A DNA stretch of 64,000 nucleotides from an uncultured Porphyromonadaceae bacterium (GTDB lineage: Bacteria; Bacteroidota; Bacteroidia; Bacteroidales; Muribaculaceae): positions 103,316-167,315 of the forward strand of contig CAMWMD010000002.1 in assembly GCA_947175265.1 (NCBI GenBank), in the 5' to 3' direction. Under the pieces are notes generated by a model. It was given only the letters and a program-made list of their open reading frames with translations. It was not told the DNA's origin and did no database searches. Position 1 is the first letter of the stretch. Each line of letters starts with the position of its first letter. The position numbers and the translations under genes were made by a program. This document shows, piece by piece, positions 52,741 to 61,277 of this stretch.

Positions 52741-54375
52741 TTATTTGAGACCTTCTACAAATTTGCGGTAATTCTCGTTGTTGGGGTCAAAGTTGAGATA
52801 CTTGTTGAAGTATTCCTTAGCCTTTGCCACATTTTTCTGCTCGAGATAGGAGTTGCCCATGTAGTTGTACATCTCCTTTGCATCCGTTGCATATCTTGAA
52901 GGATTCTCGCTTGCCTCAAGAAGAGTGAGGGCCTCTGTGTAGGCAGGGACTGCTGCGAAAGGTGCCTGTGCCTCTGTAGCCTTCTGGCGTGCTATATCGC
53001 CGGCGAATTTCTTGGGCTTGTAGTTGTCGGGAAGGATCTCAGCAGCCTTGTCGGCATATTTCTGGCAGATGGCATAATATTTGTCAGCTTCTGTCGGATT
53101 TGCCTTGTTCTCCACACCTGCATAGAATGCGAATGTAGCCTGCTGGATGAAATCATTGTAACCGGGTTTCTCTGAATTCTCAAGATAACCCTCGTAAGCG
53201 TCGACAGCCTTAGAGAGGTTGTTTTCCTCCACGAAAGTCATGGCGAGTTGCTTATAGAAATCGCGGTTGGTCGGATTTTCCTTGATAGCCTCTTCAAGAA
53301 GAGCCTGAGCCTCCTGCGGACGTTTTGCAGCATTGAGTTCTGAAGTAATCAGGTTGTAGTCAATGGGTGCGAACTTGTTGTTGGCCGGGTCGGCCTTGTG
53401 TGATGCCACGAGAGCCTCAGCCATGGGCAGGAGTTGATTCTGCATATCCTTGATCTGGGCAGCGTTCATGAATTGGTAACGCTGTGCAGTGAAATTCTTG
53501 GGATCCTGCTTGAGAAGTGAAGTAGAGTAATCGTAACCCTGCTGATAGTCGCCACCATAGAAGAGGAGGAATGCATACCTGTTCTCATCCTGCTTGAAGT
53601 GGTTGGGGTTCTTCACATACTTGCTGTACTGCTCGGCAGCCTCTTTGTACTTACCTGCGTTGTAGTAGGCGTTGGCAAGCTCACGCTGACCGAGAGCCGA
53701 ATCCGGATTCTTTTCAAGAAGGTTGTTGAGCATCTTGATAGCATACTCAGGGTTTACCATTGTGAAAAGGTTGGCATACTTCACGTAAGCGGGGGTAGCG
53801 TCGGGATTGTAGGTGGTAGCCATCTCATATTTTGCAGCCGCACCGCCGAAATCCTTGGCATCCTTCTTCACGTCGCCCTCGAAGATATAGATGCTCTCAT
53901 CCTTCATATTGAATTTGCGGGCATTGTTGATTCTCTTCTCAATATCTTTTGCGTAAGCCACCGGATCAGTGTTATAGTATGCGCGGGCAATATTGATCTG
54001 GAGCTCAGGGCTTTTCTTCTCTTTGCTTTCGGCTATCTTGAACTGAGTCTCGGCAGCCTTCTTGTCTCCCTTCTTAAGGTCGATGATACCCAGGCCGACA
54101 TAGTTGTAGGCATAATCGGGATTATTCTGGATACCCTCATTGAAATACTTGAGAGCCTCATCCTGTTTACCCTCCTGAAGAGAGATGAGACCAAGATAGA
54201 AATCGGAGACAGCCTTGTTTGTGCCGGAATTGTTCATGTTTCTGAGAAGCAATTCCTTGGCGTTGTTGAGCTGGTCGGCCTTATAATACTCTTCACCTTC
54301 GACGTGAGTCTGTGCAAATGAAGAGAAAGAAGCGCCGGCGAGAAGCGCAGCAGCAAATAAGAATTTAAATTTCAT
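52741..54375 (-). CDS. Exported tetratricopeptide-repeat protein
   Basis: A 544-residue exported protein. The signal peptide (MKFKFLFAAALLAGASFSSF, cut after FAQ) is followed by at least eight tetratricopeptide repeats, for example GLISLQEGKQDEALKYFNEG, VGLGIIDLKKGDKKAAETQF, GQRELANAYYNAGKYKEAAE, YMGNSYLEQKNVAKAKEYFN. It should act as a periplasmic protein scaffold. It is the last gene on this strand before nqr, follows a PstS-like lipoprotein, and has its own promoter. In many Bacteroidales the same TPR gene follows the exbB-exbD-tonB cluster, so a role in envelope energy transduction is suggested but not shown. Confidence 0.8.
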   Translation of the reverse strand: MKFKFLFAAALLAGASFSSFAQTHVEGEEYYKADQLNNAKELLLRNMNNSGTNKAVSDFYLGLISLQEGKQDEALKYFNEGIQNNPDYAYNYVGLGIIDLKKGDKKAAETQFKIAESKEKKSPELQINIARAYYNTDPVAYAKDIEKRINNARKFNMKDESIYIFEGDVKKDAKDFGGAAAKYEMATTYNPDATPAYVKYANLFTMVNPEYAIKMLNNLLEKNPDSALGQRELANAYYNAGKYKEAAEQYSKYVKNPNHFKQDENRYAFLLFYGGDYQQGYDYSTSLLKQDPKNFTAQRYQFMNAAQIKDMQNQLLPMAEALVASHKADPANNKFAPIDYNLITSELNAAKRPQEAQALLEEAIKENPTNRDFYKQLAMTFVEENNLSKAVDAYEGYLENSEKPGYNDFIQQATFAFYAGVENKANPTEADKYYAICQKYADKAAEILPDNYKPKKFAGDIARQKATEAQAPFAAVPAYTEALTLLEASENPSRYATDAKEMYNYMGNSYLEQKNVAKAKEYFNKYLNFDPNNENYRKFVEGLK

Positions 54376-54460
54376 CTGTATATTATTTATGTTTTGTTTA
54401 TTTCATTTCAGACTGTGATTTTCATGGATGTCGTTTCTTTTCATCCACTGGCATCAAGTG

Positions 54461-54493
54461 CAAAATTAGTAAAAATTTTGGGAGAATTGCAAT
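54461..54493 (-). promoter_or_regulatory. Promoter of the TPR-protein gene
   Basis: Reading leftward: ATTG (54490-54493), 21 bases, TAATTTTG (54461-54468). The leader is about 80 bases. Confidence 0.45.
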
Positions 54494-54561
54494 AATTTTT
54501 GAGTGCTTGATAAATTTTTTGTATAAATTAACCAAACTTATTTACCTTTTTAATTACACTC

Positions 54562-54594
54562 ACAAGGTCTTCAGTATAGAATCTGAAGACCTTG
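54562..54594 (-). terminator. Terminator of the PstS-like gene
   Basis: A 12-bp perfect stem (54562-54573 with 54583-54594), 27 bases past the stop. The leftward T-tract is weak, so confidence is moderate. Confidence 0.55.
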
Positions 54595-54620
54595 CTGTTA
54601 TTCCGAATTCTGCGAATCCT

Positions 54621-55628
54621 TTATTTTACCTCCACAACTCTGGCGTGATATTCGTAGGGCATTATACCCGTCTTCGTGATAATCTTCTGTCCCACAAAGC
54701 CTGTGACAAATGTGTAGAAACTGTGGAGCACCGTAGAGTTGCTCCCCGTAGAAATCATGTAGACTTTCCTTACGAGTGGATAATCGCCTGAATAGATATA
54801 GGCCTGATAAGGCTTGTAGGCAACCGGACTGAAGTCGTTTGCCTCAGTAGGATTGCTGACTTTAATGATGTTGACCTCCGAAGTCAATGTAGTGGCTACC
54901 GTGTCGGCCTCATTCTTATAGTCTTCCATCCTCTTGTCCATAGGCACTTTCTTGGCTTCGCTCAAATCATCACCGAGCCAGCTTACGCTTATGATGCCGA
55001 GAGCATCGGGATCCTTTTTCACGATATCGAAGACCTGAGCGTTATTCTTCTGGGCGAAGGAGTTGGTGTTGTCTGTAAGTTTCGCGTCGGCGGGAAGGAA
55101 TTTCGTCTTGAAATAGTTCACCGTTGAAGACTCAGCATTATCAAATACAAGTTTGATTTTCGTCGTGTCGTTTCCGGCCAACTGATTCCAACGGGTGATC
55201 TTCCCGTTGACAATGTCACCAATCTCCTGCATGGAGAGCGACTGGACGGGATTATTCTTATTTGCGATGAGTGCTACGGCATCTACCGCTATACACTTTT
55301 GGCGAACTACTCTCTTATATTTGGATTTCATGAAATCCACCTGTTCCTTCGTAAGTTCCTGGGTCGCTATTATGGCTTGGGTGCCGTCGGCGAGAAGTGT
55401 ATCCATTGCCGCCCCCTCACTCACATAGATCGGGAGTATGGAGGCATTGGGATAAGAATACTCAAACACCTCGATCTCTTCATCGAGTACATTCTTGAAA
55501 CCGTCGTCGCAGAAAATGGTTGCCGTGCCATTGGCATATTCACCTTTCTTGATAGGTGTGCAGGAACAGACGACTGCCAGTCCGGCCAATAGGATTGCGG
55601 AGGAAACTGTCTTAATAATGCCGTTCAT
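54621..55628 (-). CDS. PstS-like periplasmic binding lipoprotein
   Basis: A 335-residue lipoprotein: signal with lipobox VCSC (Cys near 23). The mature part has the fold of phosphate-type substrate-binding proteins: GTATIFCDDGFKNVLDEEIE, IYVSEGAAMDTLLADGTQAI, VDAVALIANKNNPVQSLSMQ, EIGDIVNGKITRWNQL and DPDALGIISVSWLGDD. The last of these corresponds to the region that contacts phosphate in PstS. There are no pstCAB genes beside it; instead it sits with TonB/ExbBD and the TPR gene. It may therefore bind another ligand or act in signalling, and phosphate uptake is not established. Confidence 0.8.
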   Translation of the reverse strand: MNGIIKTVSSAILLAGLAVVCSCTPIKKGEYANGTATIFCDDGFKNVLDEEIEVFEYSYPNASILPIYVSEGAAMDTLLADGTQAIIATQELTKEQVDFMKSKYKRVVRQKCIAVDAVALIANKNNPVQSLSMQEIGDIVNGKITRWNQLAGNDTTKIKLVFDNAESSTVNYFKTKFLPADAKLTDNTNSFAQKNNAQVFDIVKKDPDALGIISVSWLGDDLSEAKKVPMDKRMEDYKNEADTVATTLTSEVNIIKVSNPTEANDFSPVAYKPYQAYIYSGDYPLVRKVYMISTGSNSTVLHSFYTFVTGFVGQKIITKTGIMPYEYHARVVEVK

Positions 55629-55705
55629 TTCAATTGACTTTTATATGTGATGATAAGTGGAGAGGGGAGGAGAGGAGAGGGGGAGTGGGTCAGGTGGGGC
55701 CTGAG

Positions 55706-55915
55706 TCAGTTCATCCCCTTGTATAGACGGTAGCCACGCCAAACGCCGTAAAGACACAGTAAACCACCGACTACAGCACTTACAGCCACATTATCGATAT
55801 TGAATACGTCGAATATGAAAAGCAGACCTACTGCAACATAAACGATTACCATGAATATTCCAAAAACAAGACGCCCACCTTTAGGCATATTGTCGATTCC
55901 ATTGTTTGATGCCAT
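55706..55915 (-). CDS. Small two-helix membrane protein
   Basis: A 69-residue protein. A short polar N-terminus (MASNNGIDNMPKGGR) is followed by two predicted membrane helices, LVFGIFMVIVYVAVGLLFIF and VAVSAVVGGLLCLYGVWRGY, and a short basic tail. No family was recognised. It lies between TonB and the PstS-like gene on the same strand, past the TonB terminator; a similarly placed small membrane gene occurs with TonB clusters in related bacteria, to my knowledge. Possible role in assembling the TonB complex is speculation. Confidence 0.7.
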   Translation of the reverse strand: MASNNGIDNMPKGGRLVFGIFMVIVYVAVGLLFIFDVFNIDNVAVSAVVGGLLCLYGVWRGYRLYKGMN

Positions 55916-56042
55916 AACTCTTGATATTTTAATTGTTTTTATAAATTTAACAATTAAGATTGAGGTATGTTCAAAATAAAGTCAATTTAAATCGCAGGAA
56001 ATATTGAAATTTCCGGTATCACGAGCGATATTGAAAAATGAA

Positions 56043-56072
56043 ACAGGGTCTGAGCTTTTGCTCAGACCCTGT
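56043..56072 (-). terminator. Terminator of the exbB-exbD-exbD-tonB operon
   Basis: A 12-bp perfect stem (56043-56054 with 56061-56072), loop CTTTTG, with T-rich sequence beyond, 20 bases past the tonB stop. Confidence 0.75.
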
Positions 56073-56091
56073 CTATCATATCAGCGAGATA

Positions 56092-56970
56092 TTACTGCTG
56101 CTGGAGACGGAACTTAACGGGGAGTGTGAAGTAGCTTCGCACAGCCACACCGTTGTTCTTACCGGGCTGCCATTTGGGCATCTTCTTAACGACGCGGATT
56201 GCCTCACGGTCAAGATCCTTGTCGACACCCTTGAGCAGGGTAACGTTGCCGATAGAACCGTCTTTCTCAACGACGAACTTAACATGGACAGTACCCTGGA
56301 TGTCGTTCTGCTGAGCAGCCTCAGGATAACGCATGTTGTTGCCGAGCCATTTGTACATTGCGGCTGTTCCGCCGGGGAACTCAGCCTGCTGCTCAACGGC
56401 TACGAAAATCTCCTCTTCCTTCGGCTTAACCTCCGGCTCCGGTTCTTTTACGATAACCTGTTCCTGCACGGCCTTGAACTTGTCGGCATCATCAGAACCC
56501 TCCTGGTTAACCACACCACGGGCGGTGTTGTCTTCCTTCTGGGTTTCCATATCCATCACCTCGTTCTTAACCTTGTCGGCATCAACGATGGCGATCTGAG
56601 TTACCTGTACTGTGGCGAGCACCTCCTCAGGCACCTCGGGAATCTCCTGTTCGAATTTCTGCTCCTCAACCTCGGGTTCCGGTTCAGGCTCATCGTTCTT
56701 GTCCTCCTGGAGAAGTTCGGCAGCAGCCATCTTCTCACGTTCCTGAGCCAGCGCGATTGCCGCCTGCTCGTCACGATAATCAGAATATTTCGACCATGCA
56801 ATGAGGCCTATGACCACAACAACAAGACCGATGAGAGTGTACAAGACTGCCATGTTATGACGGCGGTCGCTCTTCTTACGCAATTCATAGGCACCGAACT
56901 CTTTCTGTTTCCCTTCGAAAACAAGGTCGCGCCATTCCTTCGACGTAAGATCTACATTTCTTTTAGCCAT
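56092..56970 (-). CDS. tonB: TonB energy-transducing protein
   Basis: A 292-residue inner-membrane protein that spans the periplasm to drive TonB-dependent receptors. A cytoplasmic segment of about 40 residues (MAKRNVDLTSKEWRDLVFEG) precedes one membrane helix (NMAVLYTLIGLVVVVIGLIA), then an extended acidic and proline-containing linker (EPEPEPEVEEQKFEQEIPEV). The C-terminal TonB domain (about 205-292) has EFPGGTAAMYKWLGNNMRYP and GTVHVKFVVEKDGSIGNVTL, typical of Bacteroidetes TonB. It is the last gene of exbB-exbD-exbD-tonB. Confidence 0.93.
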   Translation of the reverse strand: MAKRNVDLTSKEWRDLVFEGKQKEFGAYELRKKSDRRHNMAVLYTLIGLVVVVIGLIAWSKYSDYRDEQAAIALAQEREKMAAAELLQEDKNDEPEPEPEVEEQKFEQEIPEVPEEVLATVQVTQIAIVDADKVKNEVMDMETQKEDNTARGVVNQEGSDDADKFKAVQEQVIVKEPEPEVKPKEEEIFVAVEQQAEFPGGTAAMYKWLGNNMRYPEAAQQNDIQGTVHVKFVVEKDGSIGNVTLLKGVDKDLDREAIRVVKKMPKWQPGKNNGVAVRSYFTLPVKFRLQQQ

Positions 56971-57005
56971 TTCTTTTTCTGGTTTAAGGGTTAATAAATC
57001 TTACA

Positions 57006-57773
57006 TCAATTGCCGTGGTGGGTATTCTGGAAGTCTATGAGCATCACAGAGTCCGCACGGGTCATGTTGTCAATCTGATATTTTGAAATTGAGTTGATCT
57101 GCATTTCGTCAAGCACCTCTACAAGGCTGCCGAAGGAAGCCTCGGGAGTTGACTTGATGATGACAACCGGCTTCTTAAGATTCTCATTCTTACGAATCTC
57201 GGCTGCGGCGGCGTTGTATGCCTCTTGTGCCTTCTCGCGGCCGTCTTTAGTTTCGAGAGAACCGAAACCACCGTCGGCGAATTTCTTCTTAAGAGCGTTG
57301 ATCTCAGTAAGAACCTCCTTGTTACGATCCTGGATGATCTTACGGATGCCTTCCTTATCCTGAAGATTGAAAGACGATTTCTTGAGATTGTTGTTGTCAG
57401 AGAGGACTGCACCGCCGGCTCCGAACATACCTGCATCGCCACCGGGCTTTCCGAAATAGTAGTAAACCTCGTTCACAACATTGCCGTTCAATGAATCCAC
57501 TGCGAGAGAGCCGGGTTTGCGCTTGGCGTCGATGATGATTGTTACGGCATCATCCGCTGAAGCCTGCGACATGTTTTCCTGATTCTCCACTTTCTCATTT
57601 GAGGGCAATGCGATTGTCAGTGTCTGAGATTTAATCATGGTCGTACAAAGCATGAAGAATGTGATAAGCAACATGTTCATGTCGACCATCGGCGTGAAAT
57701 CCACGCGGATATGCATCTTTTTCTGGGCACCTTTCTTACCTTCGTTGCCAGATTTTTCTTGAACTTCTGCCAT
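57006..57773 (-). CDS. exbD: ExbD-family biopolymer transport protein (second copy)
   Basis: A 255-residue ExbD-type protein with a single membrane helix (FTPMVDMNMLLITFFMLCTT) that carries the conserved aspartate of the proton path. The cytoplasmic end is basic (EGKKGAQKKMHIR); the periplasmic domain continues for about 190 residues, longer than the 140-residue enterobacterial ExbD, with the conserved C-terminal VVIIKSTPEASFGSLVEVLD. It is followed by tonB after 35 bases and preceded by a second ExbD gene 5 bases away. The two copies are diverged, suggesting a heteromeric ExbD pair. Confidence 0.88.
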   Translation of the reverse strand: MAEVQEKSGNEGKKGAQKKMHIRVDFTPMVDMNMLLITFFMLCTTMIKSQTLTIALPSNEKVENQENMSQASADDAVTIIIDAKRKPGSLAVDSLNGNVVNEVYYYFGKPGGDAGMFGAGGAVLSDNNNLKKSSFNLQDKEGIRKIIQDRNKEVLTEINALKKKFADGGFGSLETKDGREKAQEAYNAAAAEIRKNENLKKPVVIIKSTPEASFGSLVEVLDEMQINSISKYQIDNMTRADSVMLIDFQNTHHGN

Positions 57774-57778
57774 GGTCT

Positions 57779-58501
57779 TTATTCCTCTGCTTTAAGTGCG
57801 GTCAAAAACGTAAACTTATTCATGTGGATAGTCTGGAGATTATCCATCACCATGTGGATGATATCGAACGATGTGTTCTGGTCGCCCTTTATGGCGACAC
57901 CCGTACCATCCTTAATGGCCTGAGCCAGGTTATCATTCTCTGTCTGGCGGAGAGCCTTCATCCACATCTGGAACTCGTTGGGGTTAGCCTCGTCGTTATT
58001 CCAGGAGATAGGAATTCCCGTGATATGGTTGGGATTCTCATCTTCACCGGAGAGCCACTTGTCCATTTTGGTCTGACCCTCCTGCTGATCGGCGAGATTC
58101 AGGAACTCACCCATCTGCGACAGAGGCACACCAAAAGAACCGAGTTTTGCGAAAGTCTGCTTCTGCAACGGAGTGAAGCTTACTTTATTCTTATGCGATT
58201 CGTTATAGATTTCGCTTACTTTATCAAGCAACGCCATTCTCATCTTTTCGTTTGACCAAGCAGAAGAGGTGTCGTTGTTCATTGTGAGCCAAACCTTACC
58301 TTCCGGGCTTACGAGAACCTGTACGAAGTTAGTTTCCTGCACTTTTTCAGTTGATACTGAAGGCGGGGTGATAACTGTGGTAGGTTCCTTGGCGAGGAAG
58401 GTCGAAGTCAACATGAAGAAGGTAAGGAGCAGCACAGTCACGTCACTCATCGCAGTCATATCGATGAATGTGCTCTTTTTTGCTATTTTTACTCTTCCCA
58501 T
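57779..58501 (-). CDS. exbD: ExbD-family biopolymer transport protein (first copy)
   Basis: A 240-residue ExbD-type protein. The single helix DMTAMSDVTVLLLTFFMLTS carries the conserved aspartate near residue 20, which takes part in proton transfer. A short basic N-terminus (GRVKIAKKSTF) lies in the cytoplasm, and a long periplasmic domain ends DIIHMVMDNLQTIHMNKFTF. It differs from the second copy mainly in the periplasmic part. Start is 59 bases after the ExbB-like gene. Confidence 0.88.
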   Translation of the reverse strand: MGRVKIAKKSTFIDMTAMSDVTVLLLTFFMLTSTFLAKEPTTVITPPSVSTEKVQETNFVQVLVSPEGKVWLTMNNDTSSAWSNEKMRMALLDKVSEIYNESHKNKVSFTPLQKQTFAKLGSFGVPLSQMGEFLNLADQQEGQTKMDKWLSGEDENPNHITGIPISWNNDEANPNEFQMWMKALRQTENDNLAQAIKDGTGVAIKGDQNTSFDIIHMVMDNLQTIHMNKFTFLTALKAEE

Positions 58502-58560
58502 ATTAGCTATTTACTTAATTCGGTTTAAGAAAGTTTATTCGATCGTCGGTTGGCACACAA

Positions 58561-59409
58561 TTATTTGTGAGTAGCGGCGAATGTAGCAACGATTGAGAAA
58601 CCGATTTCGTCGATAGCGTAAGAAAGGTTGTCGATCTTGTTTGTGAAGAAGTTATAAGAGATAACAGCGAAAGCACCGGTTGCGATACCGAAGGCGGTGT
58701 TCACAAGTGCCTCAGAGATACCGGTTGAAAGTTCGGTAGAGTCAGGAGAACCTGAAGCTGCAAGAGCCTGGAATGATTTGATCATACCCATAACGGTTCC
58801 GAGAAGACCGACGAGAGTACCGAGAGTTGTGAGGGTTGCCACGATGGGGAGGTTCTGAGAAAGAGAAGGCATCTCAAGTGCTGTAGCCTCTTCCACTGCA
58901 TTGCGCAGTGTTGTGAGTTTCTGCTCTTTGCTGAGAACGGTGTTGGCATCCATCTCCTTGTATTTCACGAGTGTGTTGTAGATAACGGAAGCAACAGAAC
59001 CTTTCTGCTTTTTGCAACGCTGCATTGCGCCATCGATATCATTCTTGGAAAGGTCAGCCTTGATGTCCTGAACGAACTTGGTGGTGTTGCCTTTGCCGGC
59101 TGCAGAGCTGAGGGCGATCCAGCGCTCTACTGAAAGAACGATAACAGTGAGAAGAAGAGTCATAAGGATAGGCACGATGAAACCACCTTTGTAGACTGTA
59201 CCTGCGAGGTTGATGGGGTGGCCTGCGTTGTCGTTACCCTCGAAGTTGCCGGGTGCACCAAGACCGAAGAGGAAGATGCAGACTGCAACGATAGCACATG
59301 CGATGATTACAAGGAAGGCGTTGCGGATACCGCGAACATTGCTGATTTTCTCTTCCTTTTTCACTCTGGCTGCCACTGATGCGGGAGCCGCTGGTTTCTG
59401 AGATTCCAT
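58561..59409 (-). CDS. exbB: MotA/TolQ/ExbB proton channel family protein
   Basis: A 282-residue protein with three membrane helices: AFLVIIACAIVAVCIFLFGL, GGFIVPILMTLLLTVIVLSV and a last segment after the conserved LATLGTLVGLLGTVMGMIKSFQ. The T-x-x-G-L-L-G-T-V block with TAFGIATGAFAVISYNFF forms the ExbB signature. With ExbD it forms the channel that uses the proton motive force to energise TonB. An N-terminal tail rich in Ala and Pro is typical of Bacteroidetes members. First gene of the operon, 150 bases from its promoter. Confidence 0.92.
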   Translation of the reverse strand: MESQKPAAPASVAARVKKEEKISNVRGIRNAFLVIIACAIVAVCIFLFGLGAPGNFEGNDNAGHPINLAGTVYKGGFIVPILMTLLLTVIVLSVERWIALSSAAGKGNTTKFVQDIKADLSKNDIDGAMQRCKKQKGSVASVIYNTLVKYKEMDANTVLSKEQKLTTLRNAVEEATALEMPSLSQNLPIVATLTTLGTLVGLLGTVMGMIKSFQALAASGSPDSTELSTGISEALVNTAFGIATGAFAVISYNFFTNKIDNLSYAIDEIGFSIVATFAATHK

Positions 59410-59564
59410 AATGTTGAAATTGTGTGTTAGAAATTATTTAATTAAAGTTTGTTTCTTTTCTAAGGAATGGTCGTCGCACACGTTATGGTGTCTCGGGGCT
59501 AACATTGTCTACGGGTTTTTCATGTCCTGACAGAGTTTTTCTTGCCTTTTCAACTACGACAATG

Positions 59565-59595
59565 CAAAATTACAATTAAATTTGAAAATAACAAA
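59565..59595 (-). promoter_or_regulatory. Promoter of the exbB-exbD-exbD-tonB operon
   Basis: Reading leftward: TTTG (59592-59595), 19 bases, TAATTTTG (59565-59572): exact consensus. The leader is about 150 bases. The 59410-59766 stretch otherwise holds only the pgk terminator. Confidence 0.65.
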
Positions 59596-59694
59596 TGTTT
59601 ATCTACGAAAATTTTCTTAATATATGTCATCTTTCATTATTTGGCATTCCACAACTATCTTTATAAAAATAAAAACCGTTTGATTTTAAGATGA

Positions 59695-59741
59695 AAAAAG
59701 AATGCTCCGAGAATCATACGTTTCTCGGAGCATTCTTTTTT
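59695..59741 (-). terminator. Terminator of pgk
   Basis: A perfect 20-bp stem (59695-59714 with 59722-59741) with A- and T-runs at the ends, so it can act in both directions. It is 25 bases past the pgk stop. Confidence 0.85.
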
Positions 59742-59766
59742 ATCAGTGTATATCAGTAGTTTGTTT

Positions 59767-61014
59767 TCATTTTACTGCTGCTACGCCGGGAAGCACCTTC
59801 CCTTCGATGGCCTCGAGGAGGGCACCGCCGCCTGTTGACACATAAGACACGCTATCGGCAACCCCGAACTTGTTGACGCATGCCACAGAGTCGCCACCAC
59901 CTACGAGTGAGAACGCGCCGTTGTCGGTAGCCTCAACGATAGCGTCGGCGATTGCGCGTGAACCTGCAGTGAAGTTGTCAAACTCGAACACGCCTGCAGG
60001 GCCGTTCCAGAGGATTGTCTTTGAAGGAACGATGGCTTCTGCGAATGCCTTGCGGGTCTCGGGACCTGCGTCGAGGCCTTCCCAACCGTCAGGTATATCG
60101 TTGCTGGGGCATACCATTGTGTTGGCGTCGTTGCTGAAAGCGTCGGCTGCCACACAGTCTGTGCCGAGGATGAGGTTCACACCCTTCTCCTGTGCTTTCT
60201 TGATGATGTCGAGTGCGAGATCAAGTTTGTCATCCTCGCAGATGGAGTTGCCGATCTTTCCACCCTGAGCCTTTGCGAAAGTGTAGGTCATACCGCCACA
60301 GAGGATAAGGTTGTCCACCTTGTCCATGAGGTTCTCGATTATGCCGATCTTGGTAGACACCTTTGAACCACCCATGATTGCTGTGAAGGGGCGTTTGATA
60401 TCTTTGAGGATATTGTCGACAGCCTGCACTTCCTTCTCCATGAGGTAGCCGAGCATCTTGTCTTCGGGCTTGAAGTAGTCGGCGACAACTGCTGTGGAAG
60501 CATGTTTACGGTGTGCGGTTCCGAATGCGTCGTTCACGTAAACGTCAGCATAACTTGCGAGTTTCTCAGCAAATTTCTTCTGGCTTTCCTTCATTGCTTT
60601 CTTAGCCTCGTCGTAAGCCGGGTCATTCTTGTCGATGCCTACGGGCTTGCCTTCCTCTTCAGGATAGAAGCGGAGGTTCTCAAGCAGAAGCACTTCGCCG
60701 GGTTTGAGGTCTTTGACGGCCTCGTCAGCGTTGGCGCAGTCTGGGGCAAACTTCACGTCGGTGCCGAGAGCCTTGGCAACGTCTTCACGGATCTGTGCAA
60801 GGCTGAACTTCTCGTTTACCTTACCTTTGGGTTTACCCATGTGTGACATGAGGATGAGCGAACCGCCATCAGCCAATATTTTCTTGAGTGTGGGGAGGGC
60901 GCCGCGGATACGGGTATCGTCAGTCACATTGCCGTTCTCATCGAGGGGCACGTTGAAGTCAACTCTTACAATCGCCTTTTTGCCGGCGAAATTATAATCA
61001 TCTATTTTTGCCAT
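59767..61014 (-). CDS. pgk: Phosphoglycerate kinase
   Basis: A 415-residue glycolytic enzyme that makes ATP from 1,3-bisphosphoglycerate and [23 protein letters not shown] is the substrate signature near residue 15-35, followed by [40 protein letters not shown] and the C-terminal [20 protein letters not shown] and [14 protein letters not shown]. The open frame reaches 61164, but the promoter at 61083-61113 places transcription after that start, so ATG 61014 is used. Monocistronic, ended by a strong hairpin. Confidence 0.96.
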   Translation of the reverse strand: MAKIDDYNFAGKKAIVRVDFNVPLDENGNVTDDTRIRGALPTLKKILADGGSLILMSHMGKPKGKVNEKFSLAQIREDVAKALGTDVKFAPDCANADEAVKDLKPGEVLLLENLRFYPEEEGKPVGIDKNDPAYDEAKKAMKESQKKFAEKLASYADVYVNDAFGTAHRKHASTAVVADYFKPEDKMLGYLMEKEVQAVDNILKDIKRPFTAIMGGSKVSTKIGIIENLMDKVDNLILCGGMTYTFAKAQGGKIGNSICEDDKLDLALDIIKKAQEKGVNLILGTDCVAADAFSNDANTMVCPSNDIPDGWEGLDAGPETRKAFAEAIVPSKTILWNGPAGVFEFDNFTAGSRAIADAIVEATDNGAFSLVGGGDSVACVNKFGVADSVSYVSTGGGALLEAIEGKVLPGVAAVK

Positions 61015-61082
61015 TGGGTGATATATATTAATTAATGATACTTGACAATAGAGCATACTCCCCGGGAGGAGTATTACAGACG

Positions 61083-61113
61083 CAAAGATAGTGATTTTTG
61101 GGAATACCGCAAA
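61083..61113 (-). promoter_or_regulatory. Promoter of pgk
   Basis: Reading leftward: TTTG (61110-61113), 19 bases, TATCTTTG (61083-61090). Start near 61077, leader about 60 bases. Confidence 0.65.
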
Positions 61114-61277
61114 GAAATTGAGGTGACAAAGAGTTATAAATTGAAAAAATATGTAAATTTGCAATTCGGGATAGACATTTATTCCGCCCCCGGGGAAGGC
61201 CTGAGGCTTGAAATGTTTGCCGCATCAACCTTTCCCCGTAACAATTAAGTGAAATATTTACAGGCGACAAAGAAAAG

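Noticed and set aside
56038..56994. 318-codon rightward open frame opposite tonB
   Set aside because: It spans the terminator hairpin and is antisense to tonB; the leucine- and histidine-rich product looks like a shadow.
61028..61270. Leftward 80-codon frame upstream of pgk
   Set aside because: It covers the pgk promoter and has no recognisable content.
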